Assembly (NCBI GenBank): GCA_001941065.1
Contig: MSHJ01000013.1
Span: 124,001-188,000 of the forward strand
DNA: 64,000 bases
Origin: Alistipes sp. Zagget8
GTDB taxonomy: Bacteria > Bacteroidota > Bacteroidia > Bacteroidales > Rikenellaceae
Direction of reading: 5' to 3'
A program made the translations under genes and the position numbers. The notes below the pieces were generated by a model. That model worked only from the letters and a program-made list of their open reading frames with translations. It was not told where the DNA came from and made no database searches. Positions 17,104 through 26,375 of the stretch are shown here, piece after piece. How positions within the stretch are numbered: position 1 is the first letter of the stretch; each line of letters opens with the position of its first letter.

Positions 17104-19842
17104 ATGAAAAGAGCGATTCGAACACTTTTTGCCGCCGTGCTGGCCGCATCGGCTGCCGTGTCGTGCGGGAGCAGTCTGGAGATCGGTGAGCTTCGGCCCT
17201 CCCTCTCCGGCAATGCCGTGGAGATACCTGCCCAGGAGGTCTGTTTCGGCTGGATGCTGAATGCCTCCGAACCCGGGACCCGGCAGACGGCATACGAGAT
17301 ACGGGTGTCCGGAAATCCCGGACTGTCGGGCCATTCCGACGTGTGGAACTCGGGCAAAGTGCTCTCCGGCGAAAGCCGGGCCGTTCCTTACGGCGGCGAA
17401 CCCCTGCAGGACGGCAGGACCTATTGGTGGACGGTGCGCGTATGGGATGCCGCTGACCGGCCTTCGGCGTGGAGCGCCCCGGAACGTTTTTCGACGGCCC
17501 TCGATCCCTCGGAATGGGAGGCCCGGTGGATCGGCGCCATCCGTCGTGCGGAGGCCCGGCTGCCCGAGGGCAACGACTACCACACCTGGGGAATGTCGCC
17601 CGAGAAGGCGGCCCTCTGGGAGCAGGTCGATACGTTGGCCAAACGCAGCATTATGCTGCGCAGGGAGTTCCGGGCGGCAAGGCCCGTCGCCGAGGCTGTC
17701 GTGCGCATCTGCGGACTGGGGCATTACGACCTCCGGGTCAACGGCCGCGAGGTCGACACCACGGTTTTCAAACCTCTTTGGAGCGAATACGGCAAGACCG
17801 TCTATTACAACGCCTTCGACCTGACGGACCTGCTCTCCGAAGGTCCGAACGCCTTAGGCGTCGTGCTGGGCAACGGTATGTACAACGTCTGCGGCGGCCG
17901 CTATGTGAAGTTCCGCCACAGCGACGGACCTCCGACGCTCTGTATGCAGCTCGATATCACCTATACCGACGGCAGCCGCGAACGCATTCTCTCGGACACC
18001 TCGTGGCGCTATGCGCTTTCGCCCGTGACCTTCAACTGCATCTTCGGCGGCGAGGACTACGACGCCCGGCTCGAACAGCCGGGCTGGGACCTTCCGGGAT
18101 TCGACGATGCCGCGTGGTGCGACGTCGTGGAGCAGGAGCCGCCCAAAGGGACGCTGACGCCCCAGACCGCCCCGGCGATCGCCGTATGTGAACGTTGCGG
18201 GGTGAAGGAGCACCGCAAAACGGGTCCGCAGCGCCATCTGTTCGACATGGGGCAGAACCTCTCGGGCTTTCCGACCCTGAAAGTGCGGGGCCGTGCCGGG
18301 CAGAAAGTCCGCCTCGTACCGGCCGAACAGCTCTCGGAGGACAGCCTCACGGTCCGGCAGGCGACCTCCGGATCGCCCTGTTGGTTCGAATATACGCTCA
18401 GGGGGGACAGCGTCGAGGAGTGGACGCCGCAGTTCGCGTTTTACGGCTACCGTTACCTCGAAGCCGAAGGGGTGGATTACCTGACCGCCGGGAGCGGCGG
18501 CGAGGTGCCGGTCATCCTGGACCTGCAATCGGATTTCGTACATGCGTCCGCACCTGCCACGGGGCGCTTCGAGTGCTCCAACGCGCTGTTCAACCGCATC
18601 TGGTTCATCATCGACAAGGCCATGCGCAGCAATATGCACGCCGTGTTCACCGACTGTCCCCACCGCGAGAAGCTGGGATGGCTCGAGGAGACCCACCTGA
18701 ACGGCCCCGGATTGCTGTTCAATTACGACCTGCGGGGCGTCCTGCCCAAGGTCATGCGCGATATTGCCGATTCGCAGCGTCCCGACGGCCTGATTCCGGA
18801 CATCGCTCCCGAGTACGTCGTTTTCCGGGAGGGTTTCGTCGATTCGCCCGAATGGGGTTCTGCCGGAGCGATCCTCCCGTGGATGTATTACGAGTGGTAT
18901 GGCGACGATTCGCTGATTCGGGAGTACTATCCCGTGATGCGGCGCTATGCCGACTACCTTGCGGGCCGCGCCGACAATTACATCCTCTCCTACGGACTCG
19001 GGGACTGGTGCGACTACGGGCCGCTGCCCGCCGGACATTCCCAGAATACGCCGGTGGAGATCACCGCCACGGGTCATTTCTACCTGGTCGCCGACTGCAC
19101 GGCCCGCGCCGCCGCACTCGTGGGCGACAAGGCGGGCGCGGAGAGATATGCGGTCCTCGCCCGGAATATTGCCGGGGCCTTCAACACGCGGCTCTTCACA
19201 CCCGAAACCGCCCAATACGGCAACGGCAGTCAGTGTTCCAATGCCATTCCGCTCTTTCTGGGAATTGTCCCTGCAGAGTACCGGCAGGCCGTGGCCGGCA
19301 ATCTGGCCCGTGCGGTGGATGAAAAGGGAGGGAAATTGTCGACGGGCGACATTGGAAACCGCTATCTGTTCCAGGCATTGGCCCGTTGCGGAATGAACGA
19401 CCGGGTCTACCGGATGCACAACCACGGAGGCGTTCCGGGCTACGGATTCCAGGTCGCCGCCGGGGTCACGACCCTCACCGAGCAGTGGGACCCGCGTCTG
19501 GGCCTTTCGTGGAATCATTTCATGATGGGACAGATCGTCGAGTGGTTCTACAACTCGTTGGCAGGCATCCGCCCCGATCCCGAGAATCCCGGATTCCGCC
19601 ATTTCTTCGTCGAACCGGCGGTCGTCGGAGACCTCGAATGGGTCGAATGCAGTTACCGGAGCATTTACGGCCTGATCGAGTCGTGCTGGAAGCTCGACGG
19701 AGACCGGTTCCGCATCCGGGTCCGGGTTCCGGTCAACACCACGGCGACCCTCGTGATGCCTTTCGGCGATCCGGAGCCGCGTCTGCTGACATCCGGGGTG
19801 CATGAATTCGAGGTCCCGGTCCCGGAAGACCGGCGCCTGTAA
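17104..19842 (+). CDS. GH78-like alpha-L-rhamnosidase family protein
   Basis: A 912-residue lipoprotein (SAAVSC lipobox at Cys19). An N-terminal fibronectin-like domain (about 30-140) precedes the rhamnosidase N-terminal beta-sandwich (DLRVNGREV), a concanavalin-like domain, and the (alpha/alpha)6 barrel. The barrel is marked by FTDCPHREKLGWLEE near residue 517, where GH78 enzymes carry their general-acid acidic residues. The usual motif is DCPxRxxxGWxGD; here the final part is Leu-Glu-Glu, so substrate choice may differ. It closes the operon, and a rhamnose or related 6-deoxysugar in the glycan is inferred. It meets the minus-strand TPR gene with only 14 bases between. Confidence 0.82.
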   Translation: MKRAIRTLFAAVLAASAAVSCGSSLEIGELRPSLSGNAVEIPAQEVCFGWMLNASEPGTRQTAYEIRVSGNPGLSGHSDVWNSGKVLSGESRAVPYGGEPLQDGRTYWWTVRVWDAADRPSAWSAPERFSTALDPSEWEARWIGAIRRAEARLPEGNDYHTWGMSPEKAALWEQVDTLAKRSIMLRREFRAARPVAEAVVRICGLGHYDLRVNGREVDTTVFKPLWSEYGKTVYYNAFDLTDLLSEGPNALGVVLGNGMYNVCGGRYVKFRHSDGPPTLCMQLDITYTDGSRERILSDTSWRYALSPVTFNCIFGGEDYDARLEQPGWDLPGFDDAAWCDVVEQEPPKGTLTPQTAPAIAVCERCGVKEHRKTGPQRHLFDMGQNLSGFPTLKVRGRAGQKVRLVPAEQLSEDSLTVRQATSGSPCWFEYTLRGDSVEEWTPQFAFYGYRYLEAEGVDYLTAGSGGEVPVILDLQSDFVHASAPATGRFECSNALFNRIWFIIDKAMRSNMHAVFTDCPHREKLGWLEETHLNGPGLLFNYDLRGVLPKVMRDIADSQRPDGLIPDIAPEYVVFREGFVDSPEWGSAGAILPWMYYEWYGDDSLIREYYPVMRRYADYLAGRADNYILSYGLGDWCDYGPLPAGHSQNTPVEITATGHFYLVADCTARAAALVGDKAGAERYAVLARNIAGAFNTRLFTPETAQYGNGSQCSNAIPLFLGIVPAEYRQAVAGNLARAVDEKGGKLSTGDIGNRYLFQALARCGMNDRVYRMHNHGGVPGYGFQVAAGVTTLTEQWDPRLGLSWNHFMMGQIVEWFYNSLAGIRPDPENPGFRHFFVEPAVVGDLEWVECSYRSIYGLIESCWKLDGDRFRIRVRVPVNTTATLVMPFGDPEPRLLTSGVHEFEVPVPEDRRL

Positions 19843-19856
19843 ATCGGCCGTGTTTT

Positions 19857-21842
19857 TTACTCCTGCTGTGCGTAGCGTTTCAGCACCTCGTAGGCTTCGA
19901 GGATGCCCAGTTCGCCGGCTTTCGAGATGTCGAGGCAGCCTTTGCGCGTGTCCTTCATGAATATCTGGATGATGCCGCGGTTGTAATACGCCTCGGCGAA
20001 CGCGGGATTCAGCTCGATGGCCTTCGTGTAGTCCTCGAAGGCCTCCGGCAGACTGCCCGACAGGGCCAGCAGGTTGGCGCGGTTGTAGTAGGCATAGGCG
20101 AAATCGGGGTAGAGCTTGACGGCCTTGTTCAGGTCGGCCACGGCCTCGTCGTAGCTGTACGTGCGTTTCGAATTGTTGTTCAGCCGGTTGGCGGGGTCCG
20201 AATCGATCGTGATCCGCTGGTAGGAGTTGTCGATCGACGAGATGAAATCGATCATCTCGGCACGTGTCGTCGAGCGGTTCAGGTAGAGGAACGGATTCGA
20301 CGGATTGAGCTCGATGGCCGCCGAATAGGTGTTCACCGAGTTGGTGTACTGCTTGATGAGCGACTGCGTGACGCCGCGCTCGAAGAGCACCGTCCACGAA
20401 GGATTGCTTGCATTGAGCTCCTGCACATACTGCTTGTCGAGCAGCACGAGCGAGTCGGCCGGGATGTTGCTTTCGCGGCACGAGAGGGTGAGCAGGTCGT
20501 TGTCGATGCGCTTGCGGAAATCCTCCACGCGCTGCAGGTGGTAGGGTTTGACGGCCGGAACGGAGTCGGCGTACATCAGCGTGAACTTGAACAGCGGCAG
20601 CAGACGCATCTCCTCGCGGCCGCCGTTGTGGCCCGTGATGCGGTCGAAGCTGCCGCCCGCGAACTTGCTGTCGAACGACAGCAGGCGGTCGAAACGCTGC
20701 GTGGTGTCGGCGTAGATCGAATAGGTGCTGTCGCTCAGGCGCGAACGGTATTCGGCGATCTTTTTCTGGGCGACGGCGCGGTCGGCCCGGGCGCCCTGCG
20801 GGTCGTTCAGATATTCGCGCAGGCGTCCGCGGTAGATGTAGGCGTTGGCGAAATCGGGGTAGAGCTTGATGGCCGACGTGTAGTCCGCCACGGCCTGCTC
20901 AATCTCACCCAGCTGGGCGTAGACGCCCGCACGGTTGTAATAGACCAGCACGTTGTTGGGCGAATAGAGCGCCACCTTGTCGTAATCCTCCAGGGCACGG
21001 TTGTAGTCGCCGATCTGCGTGCGCAGCATGGCGCGGTTGAAATAGGTCAGCGAGTTGGTCGAGTCCAGCTGAATCACCTTGTCGAAATCCGCGAGCGCCT
21101 GCATCGGACGGTTGGTGGCGTTGTAGACCAACGCGCGGTTGAAATAGGAGAGCAGGTAGGTGGAATCGCAGGCGATGGCCTTGTTGAAATCCGCCTCGGC
21201 ATCCTTGTAACGCTCCTGCTGGAGGTAGAGTCCTCCGCGGCGGTTGTAGCCGTTGGGATTCTCGCGGTTGGTACGGATCGCGGTGTTGAAATTCTCATAG
21301 GCCCGGGTGGTGTCCTTCAGGTGGAGGTAGCTGAGGCCCCGGCAGATGAAGGCATCGGCGACCTTGTTCTCCTGGCGGATGAATTTGTCGAAATCCTCGA
21401 TGGCCTCTTTGAACTGCTGGTTCAGCAGGCGCGTCACGCCACGACTGTAATAGGGGCTCGGCAGGTCGGGACGCAGCTCGATCGCCTCGCGGAAATCCCG
21501 CAGGGCATCGTCGTAGTTGCCCAGCCGCGAACGGGTGATGGCGCGGTAGGTGTAGGCCTGCGTGTAGACGGGGTTCAGCCGGATGGCGGTCGAAAAATCG
21601 GCTTCGGCGCCCAGCAGGTCGTCGAGGTTGTATTTGGCGATGCCGCGCAGGAAATAGCCTTCGAAGGCGTCCTCGTCGAAGCGCAGCAGGGTGTTCAGCG
21701 TGCGGATGGCCTCCTGGTAGTCGTTGTTCATCATCGACGAACGGCCCATCCAGAAGAAATACTCCCGGTTGTACTGTGCGTGCGCCTTCATGCCGCACAG
21801 CAGGGCGACTCCCGATATGATTCCGAAGATGAGTTTCCGCAT
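19857..21842 (-). CDS. Tetratricopeptide-repeat protein with signal peptide
   Basis: A 661-residue exported protein (signal peptide to about residue 22, MKAHAQ) made almost wholly of TPR units of 34 residues. About nine lie between residues 25 and 345 and several more between 500 and 650 (AYYNRANLLALSG, AYYNRGIIQIFM), split by a charged non-repeat region. Such proteins scaffold complexes in the periplasm or at the outer membrane in Bacteroidota; no specific partner can be named. It starts 43 bases after the era stop on the same strand, so it is probably the second gene of an era operon. Confidence 0.85.
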   Translation of the reverse strand: MRKLIFGIISGVALLCGMKAHAQYNREYFFWMGRSSMMNNDYQEAIRTLNTLLRFDEDAFEGYFLRGIAKYNLDDLLGAEADFSTAIRLNPVYTQAYTYRAITRSRLGNYDDALRDFREAIELRPDLPSPYYSRGVTRLLNQQFKEAIEDFDKFIRQENKVADAFICRGLSYLHLKDTTRAYENFNTAIRTNRENPNGYNRRGGLYLQQERYKDAEADFNKAIACDSTYLLSYFNRALVYNATNRPMQALADFDKVIQLDSTNSLTYFNRAMLRTQIGDYNRALEDYDKVALYSPNNVLVYYNRAGVYAQLGEIEQAVADYTSAIKLYPDFANAYIYRGRLREYLNDPQGARADRAVAQKKIAEYRSRLSDSTYSIYADTTQRFDRLLSFDSKFAGGSFDRITGHNGGREEMRLLPLFKFTLMYADSVPAVKPYHLQRVEDFRKRIDNDLLTLSCRESNIPADSLVLLDKQYVQELNASNPSWTVLFERGVTQSLIKQYTNSVNTYSAAIELNPSNPFLYLNRSTTRAEMIDFISSIDNSYQRITIDSDPANRLNNNSKRTYSYDEAVADLNKAVKLYPDFAYAYYNRANLLALSGSLPEAFEDYTKAIELNPAFAEAYYNRGIIQIFMKDTRKGCLDISKAGELGILEAYEVLKRYAQQE

Positions 21843-21885
21843 CTGATTTTCGTTTGCTTTTTAAACGGCCTTTTTATGCGATTTA

Positions 21886-22767
21886 TTATTCCTGCTCGTA
21901 TCCGAAACGGCGCAGCTGGCGTTCGTTGTTGCGCCAGTCGTCGCTGACCTTGACGAAAAGCTGCAGGAAAACCTTTTTGCCGAGGAACTGCTCCATGTCC
22001 TCGCGGGCCGTCTGGCCCACCTTCTTGAGTTTCTCGCCTTTGTGGCCGATCAGGATGCCTTTCTGCGAATCGCGGGCCACGTAGATCGTCGCTGCGATGC
22101 GGTCGATCGCCGGCTCCTCCTTGTAACTCTCGATCTCGATCTCGCAGCAGTAGGGAATCTCCTTGTCGTAGAATTTGAGGATCTTTTCGCGGATAATCTC
22201 CGAGGCGAAGAACCGCAGGGTCTTGTCCGTGAGCGTATCTTTGGGGTAGAACGCCGGGCCTTCGGGCAGCAGTTCCAGAATGGTTTTGAACACCCCCTCG
22301 ACGTTGAAATTCTCCTTCGCCGACACGGGAACGATCCGCGCTCCGGGAATTTCGGTCTGCCATTTGTCCACCAGCGCGTCCAGCGCCTCGGGGGTCGAGA
22401 GGTCGATTTTGTTGATGACGACGATCGTCGGAATGCCGCTCTGGTTGATGCGTTCGACGATCTCGGCCGAACGGTCGCTTCGCTCGACGGTGTCCGTGAC
22501 GTAGAGGATCACGTCAGCGTCGGTCACGGCTCCGGTGACGAATTTCATCATCGCCTCCTGCAGTTTGTACGAGGGCTTCAGGATGCCCGGCGTGTCGGAG
22601 TAGACGATCTGGAAATCCTCGCCCGAGACGATGCCCATGATGCGGTGGCGCGTGGTCTGCGCCTTCGAGGTGATGATCGAGAGTTTTTCGCCTACGAGGG
22701 CGTTCATCAGTGTCGATTTGCCCACATTGGGGTTGCCGATGATATTTACGAAGCCCGATTTGTGCAT
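21886..22767 (-). CDS. era: GTPase Era
   Basis: A 293-residue 16S rRNA-binding GTPase needed for small-subunit maturation. The G domain carries G1 GNPNVGKS (11-18), G3 DTPG, G4 NKID and G5 SAKE. The C-terminal KH domain shows GILIGHKGEKLKKVGQTARED, the Era KH loop with the GxxG-type turn. The start MHKSGF at 22767 is chosen because a longer in-frame extension runs through the promoter and the divergent nitroreductase gene. A TACCTTTG box lies 24 bases upstream. The TPR gene follows in the same direction. Confidence 0.96.
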   Translation of the reverse strand: MHKSGFVNIIGNPNVGKSTLMNALVGEKLSIITSKAQTTRHRIMGIVSGEDFQIVYSDTPGILKPSYKLQEAMMKFVTGAVTDADVILYVTDTVERSDRSAEIVERINQSGIPTIVVINKIDLSTPEALDALVDKWQTEIPGARIVPVSAKENFNVEGVFKTILELLPEGPAFYPKDTLTDKTLRFFASEIIREKILKFYDKEIPYCCEIEIESYKEEPAIDRIAATIYVARDSQKGILIGHKGEKLKKVGQTAREDMEQFLGKKVFLQLFVKVSDDWRNNERQLRRFGYEQE

Positions 22768-22790
22768 GATTGATTCAGATATAATCTGAG

Positions 22791-22798
22791 CAAAGGTA
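22791..22798 (-). promoter_or_regulatory. Promoter -7 box of era
   Basis: Minus-strand TACCTTTG matches TAnnTTTG and is placed to start transcription near 22784, about 17 bases before the era ATG. It confirms the short start. Confidence 0.55.
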
Positions 22799-22896
22799 GT
22801 TATAAAAACAGAGCCCTGCAAACGCTGCGCCGAGAATTTGCCCGGCATATTTGCCGTTTTGACCGCGGGCGGCGGGATTTTCTTCGAAAATTCCGT

Positions 22897-22904
22897 TATA
22901 TTTG
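22897..22904 (+). promoter_or_regulatory. Promoter -7 box of the nitroreductase gene
   Basis: TATATTTG fits the -7 consensus 23 bases before the ATG at 22928. The expected -33 position holds only a T-rich stretch (about 22877-22882). Confidence 0.5.
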
Positions 22905-22927
22905 CTGAAACGCATAAAAATTTGCCT

Positions 22928-23536
22928 ATGAATTTCCCGAAGACCTCCGGATTGCTCGCCGCTGCGGCCCTGCTGTTCGCCTCCTGCGCCGGAACCCCGT
23001 CGCAGCATGACGGGCAGGCCGTTTTGGACAATATCGCCTCGCGCACGAGCGTCCGCACCTATCAGGATCGTCCGGTGGGCGCCGACACGGTCGAAATGCT
23101 GCTGCGGGCCGCGATGGCTGCGCCTTCGGCCATGAACCGCCAGCCGTGGGCTTTTGTGGTCGTGGACGACAAGGCGCTGCTGCAAAAGTTCGCCGATTCG
23201 CTGCAATATGCGAAGATGGCGGCCTCTGCTCCGCTGGCAATCGTTGTCTGCGCCGACCTGTCGCGCAATTCGGGAGCCTCCGGCGACTGGTGGGTGATGG
23301 ATGCTTCCGCGGCCTCCGAGAATCTGCTTCTGGCGGCGCACGCCATGGGGCTGGGGGCGGTATGGACGGGGGGCTATCCTCGTAGCGAACGGGTGAAAGC
23401 CGTGCGGCATATTCTGGGCCTTCCGGAGTCTGTCGTGCCGCTCAACGTGATTCCGGTGGGTTATCCGGCCGGGAATCCCGCTCCCAAACAGAAATGGGAC
23501 CCCTCGAAGGTTCGCCGCAACGGTTGGATGGAGTGA
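22928..23536 (+). CDS. Nitroreductase family lipoprotein
   Basis: A 202-residue FMN-dependent nitroreductase-fold protein. SRTSVRTYQDRPV is the family entry motif whose basic residues touch the FMN phosphate, MAAPSAMNRQPW is the flavin loop, and GLGAVWTGGYP is the late flavin-binding segment. Unusually for the family it begins with a lipoprotein signal (LLFASC, Cys20), so it is probably anchored outside the cytoplasm, where NAD(P)H is absent; the electron donor is unclear. It stands alone, divergent from era, and ends at a strong two-way terminator. Confidence 0.9.
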   Translation: MNFPKTSGLLAAAALLFASCAGTPSQHDGQAVLDNIASRTSVRTYQDRPVGADTVEMLLRAAMAAPSAMNRQPWAFVVVDDKALLQKFADSLQYAKMAASAPLAIVVCADLSRNSGASGDWWVMDASAASENLLLAAHAMGLGAVWTGGYPRSERVKAVRHILGLPESVVPLNVIPVGYPAGNPAPKQKWDPSKVRRNGWME

Positions 23537-23544
23537 AAGGAAAA

Positions 23545-23575
23545 ATCCCTGCGGGAAATCGCAGGGATCGTTTTT
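23545..23575. terminator. Bidirectional terminator
   Basis: A perfect 9-bp stem (23545-23553 with 23560-23568), flanked by A5 before and T5 after, ends the nitroreductase transcript and, on the minus strand, the S41-like gene whose stop abuts it. Confidence 0.85.
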
Positions 23576-23576
23576 A

Positions 23577-24818
23577 TTATCGTTTCCGGACCCATTCGAA
23601 GACGGGATCGATTCCTTTTGTGAAATCTGAAAAACTCATCTTGATCGGCACATCGGGTTTGATGGTATTGGTCTCTTTTTTCGTCCGTTTGAAATATTTG
23701 GTCGAATACATCACGTAGAGTTTCGACTCCGGGAGTTGGAGGTTTTTCACTTCCCCGAAATGATTGGGTTTTCCTGCGGTTTCTTCGCCGATAAATGTGG
23801 CTTTTGTCAGTCGTTTGAAATCCATTGCATTCAATATGGCGGAGGAAAACGTGTCACGCCCCAGTACGACATAGATTTTCAGGTGGCGGTGTTTCTTCAG
23901 GAATGCCGCCAGTTTTTCGACGAATGCCGTTCCCTGCGATGAATTCCCGCCGCCGTTATACCGCATATCGAAGATGAGTTTGTCGACGGGCCGGGTTTCC
24001 AGCGTTTGAAACGCCCGCTCCTCGAAAGCCGCGAACGAAGGGAGCGATTTCGCCCGCTCCTCGTCCCTGAGTGCCGCCAGTTCCCGGCTGAAGCAGCTGT
24101 TATACAGCATATAATAAATTTTGTCCTCGGGGAAATACCGGTCGGTGAAAAGCAGGTTTCTGTTTTCCCGTGCGAAAAAGACGGAGTCCGGTTTGAAGGT
24201 TACTTGTGCGGTTTGGTCCGAACGGGACGGTTTCAGGATGCAGGTTTTGTTCTCCCCGTAAGTCAGTTCGACCTGCCCGGAATCCGTGAACCCGAAAAAC
24301 TCCAGAATTTGGAATGAGGAGAGGAATTGCGGGACCTCCGATTTTACACACGCCCGGTTGTCGACGGTGATCAGCGTGCTGAGGCTGTCCGTCACGGTTG
24401 CGATCGGTACGTTGCCGATGGCTGTGATCCGCTGCCCCAGCAACTCTTTGTATTCGGGAGCCGTGCGCAGCACATAGAGTCCGTCGCTGACCCAAAGCAC
24501 TCCGAGCGGGAGCGATAAATCCTTGTCCAGCAACGGTTCGAAATGAACTCTCGTATGCGAATCCCCGAACGACGCGATCAGCTGCCGGGCCTTCAATGCC
24601 GTGTGCAGGTCGCTCACATGGCCGCTTTCGGCCTTAATCGCCGCAATTCCCGCGAGCAGATACTCCTTGCCGTGTACCGTAAAGAGGTTGTAATGCCGGG
24701 CCGGGAGTTCGCTGGCCAGATAATCCAGATCGGTGTTCCAATCGATACGTTCCGGCTGCTGGGAATAGGCCGCCAGACAGCATACGGCAGCAGACAGGAA
24801 CAGGAAGGCTTTTTTCAT
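23577..24818 (-). CDS. S41-like (tail-specific) secreted peptidase
   Basis: A 413-residue exported protein (signal peptide to about residue 20, AAYSQ). The N-terminal half has helical and PDZ-like character (GQRITAIGNVPI), and the C-terminal half resembles the S41 catalytic core: LIFDMRYNGGGN, then GRDTFSSAILNAMDF, where a serine sits at the family nucleophile position, then FIGEETAGKPNHFGE. These follow the S41 order D-x-R-x-N-x-GG, S-A-x-E/x, G-x-x-T-x-G. Length suits a stand-alone Bacteroidota S41 member. Substrate unknown. The start at 24818 gives the best signal peptide. Confidence 0.8.
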   Translation of the reverse strand: MKKAFLFLSAAVCCLAAYSQQPERIDWNTDLDYLASELPARHYNLFTVHGKEYLLAGIAAIKAESGHVSDLHTALKARQLIASFGDSHTRVHFEPLLDKDLSLPLGVLWVSDGLYVLRTAPEYKELLGQRITAIGNVPIATVTDSLSTLITVDNRACVKSEVPQFLSSFQILEFFGFTDSGQVELTYGENKTCILKPSRSDQTAQVTFKPDSVFFARENRNLLFTDRYFPEDKIYYMLYNSCFSRELAALRDEERAKSLPSFAAFEERAFQTLETRPVDKLIFDMRYNGGGNSSQGTAFVEKLAAFLKKHRHLKIYVVLGRDTFSSAILNAMDFKRLTKATFIGEETAGKPNHFGEVKNLQLPESKLYVMYSTKYFKRTKKETNTIKPDVPIKMSFSDFTKGIDPVFEWVRKR

Positions 24819-24888
24819 CGCAGGTTTTGTTTTCTGTTCCATAAATATAGGGATTTTTTCTTAAACGATTAAATAACCTGCCAAAAAA

Positions 24889-24913
24889 ATCAGGCCTGAA
24901 TTTCAGGCCTGAT
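24889..24913 (-). terminator. Terminator of ffh
   Basis: An 11-bp perfect stem (24889-24899 with 24903-24913) with a minus-strand T7 run (complement of 24883-24889) lies 23 bases past the ffh stop. Confidence 0.8.
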
Positions 24914-24935
24914 TCTCTGTATCATAAATGTCGGT

Positions 24936-26267
24936 TTACCGCCGCATCATGCCGCCCGGCATCTTGGGCATCTTCAGGTTGCCGCCGGCCACGGTCTTCA
25001 TCATCTTGCGCGTGTCGTCGAACTGCTTCATCAGGCGGTTCACGTCGGCCATCGTCGTGCCCGAACCCTTGGCGATGCGTTCGCGGCGCCGGGCGTTGAT
25101 GATCTCGGGACGCTCGCGTTCAGCAGGGGTCATCGACGAAATAATCGCCTCGGTCTGCTTGAACACGTCGTCCGGAATATCCACGTTCTTGAGCATCTTG
25201 CCCATGCCCGGAAGCATGCCGGCAAGGTCCTTCAGGTTGCCCATCTTCTTGATCTGCTGAATCTGCGAGATGAAATCGTTGAAATTGAACTGGTTTTTGA
25301 CCAGCTTCTTTTTCAGCTTGCGGGCCTCCTCCTCGTCGAACTGCTCCTGCGCACGCTCCACGAGCGACACGACGTCGCCCATGCCCAGGATACGGTCGGC
25401 CATACGCTCGGGGTGGAACACCTGCAGGGCGTCCATCTTCTCGCCGCTCGAAATGAACTTGAGGGGTTTGTTGACCACCGAACGGATCGAAATGGCCGCA
25501 CCGCCGCGGGTGTCGCCGTCGAGTTTCGTGAGGACCACGCCGTCGAAATCGAGGCGGTCGTTGAACTCCCGGGCGGTGTTCACGGCGTCCTGACCCGTCA
25601 TGGCATCCACCACGAAGAGCGTCTCCGAGGGTTTCACGGCAGCCTTGATGGCTGTGATCTCCTGCATCATCGCCTCGTCCACGGCCAGACGTCCCGCCGT
25701 ATCGACGATTACCACGTTGCAGTTGTGCTGACGGGCGTATTTGATACCGTTTTCGGCAATCTGCACCGGGTTTTTGCTGCCCTCCTCGGTGTAGACCTCG
25801 ACGCCGATCTGTCCGCCCAGCACCTTCAGCTGGTCGATGGCCGCGGGACGGTAGACGTCGCCGGCCACCAGCAGCACCTGGCGTCCCTTCTTGCTTTTGA
25901 GCATCGCGGCCAGCTTGCCCGAGAAGGTGGTCTTACCCGAGCCCTGCAGACCCGCGATCAGGATCACGGCCGGAGTGCCCTCCAGTTTGATGTCCGCGGC
26001 CGTCCCGCCCATGAGCTCGGCCAGCTCGTCGCGCACGATCTTGGTCATCATCTGGCCGGGTTTCACGGCTTTGAGCACGTCCTGACCCAGTGCCTTCTGC
26101 TTCACCTCGTCGGTGAAGCTCTTGGCTACCTTGTAGTTGACGTCGGCGTCGATCAGCGCACGGCGAATCTCCTTGAGCGTCTCCGCGATGTTGATTTCGG
26201 AGATGCGGCCCTCGCCCTTGAGGATTTTAAACGACCGTTCGAGTTTATCTGTTAAATTTTCAAACAT
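24936..26267 (-). CDS. ffh: Signal recognition particle GTPase Ffh
   Basis: A 443-residue SRP54 homologue that binds 4.5S RNA and signal sequences and delivers ribosomes to FtsY. The N domain is residues 1-90 and the G domain follows (GLQGSGKTT near 108, DTAGR, TKLDGD). The M domain from about 300 is Met-rich (GMLPGMGKMLKN, SSMTPAERERPEIINARRRERIAKGSG, the RNA-binding helix-turn-helix) and ends in Met-rich MPKMPGGMM. The start at 26267 (MFENLTDKL) matches the family; a longer reading crosses the promoter. Confidence 0.97.
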   Translation of the reverse strand: MFENLTDKLERSFKILKGEGRISEINIAETLKEIRRALIDADVNYKVAKSFTDEVKQKALGQDVLKAVKPGQMMTKIVRDELAELMGGTAADIKLEGTPAVILIAGLQGSGKTTFSGKLAAMLKSKKGRQVLLVAGDVYRPAAIDQLKVLGGQIGVEVYTEEGSKNPVQIAENGIKYARQHNCNVVIVDTAGRLAVDEAMMQEITAIKAAVKPSETLFVVDAMTGQDAVNTAREFNDRLDFDGVVLTKLDGDTRGGAAISIRSVVNKPLKFISSGEKMDALQVFHPERMADRILGMGDVVSLVERAQEQFDEEEARKLKKKLVKNQFNFNDFISQIQQIKKMGNLKDLAGMLPGMGKMLKNVDIPDDVFKQTEAIISSMTPAERERPEIINARRRERIAKGSGTTMADVNRLMKQFDDTRKMMKTVAGGNLKMPKMPGGMMRR

Positions 26268-26292
26268 GGTGGTTATGGCTTGTTTCGGAGGA

Positions 26293-26300
26293 CAAAGATA
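26293..26300 (-). promoter_or_regulatory. Promoter -7 box of ffh
   Basis: Minus-strand TATCTTTG, 26 bases upstream of the ffh ATG, matches TAnnTTTG and supports the start at 26267. Confidence 0.55.
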
Positions 26301-26375
26301 CGAAAAAACCGGATGATTCAAAACCGGATTGCCTGCGATTCGGTAAAACCTCCCGGCAGACAAGGCGCGGAGGCG

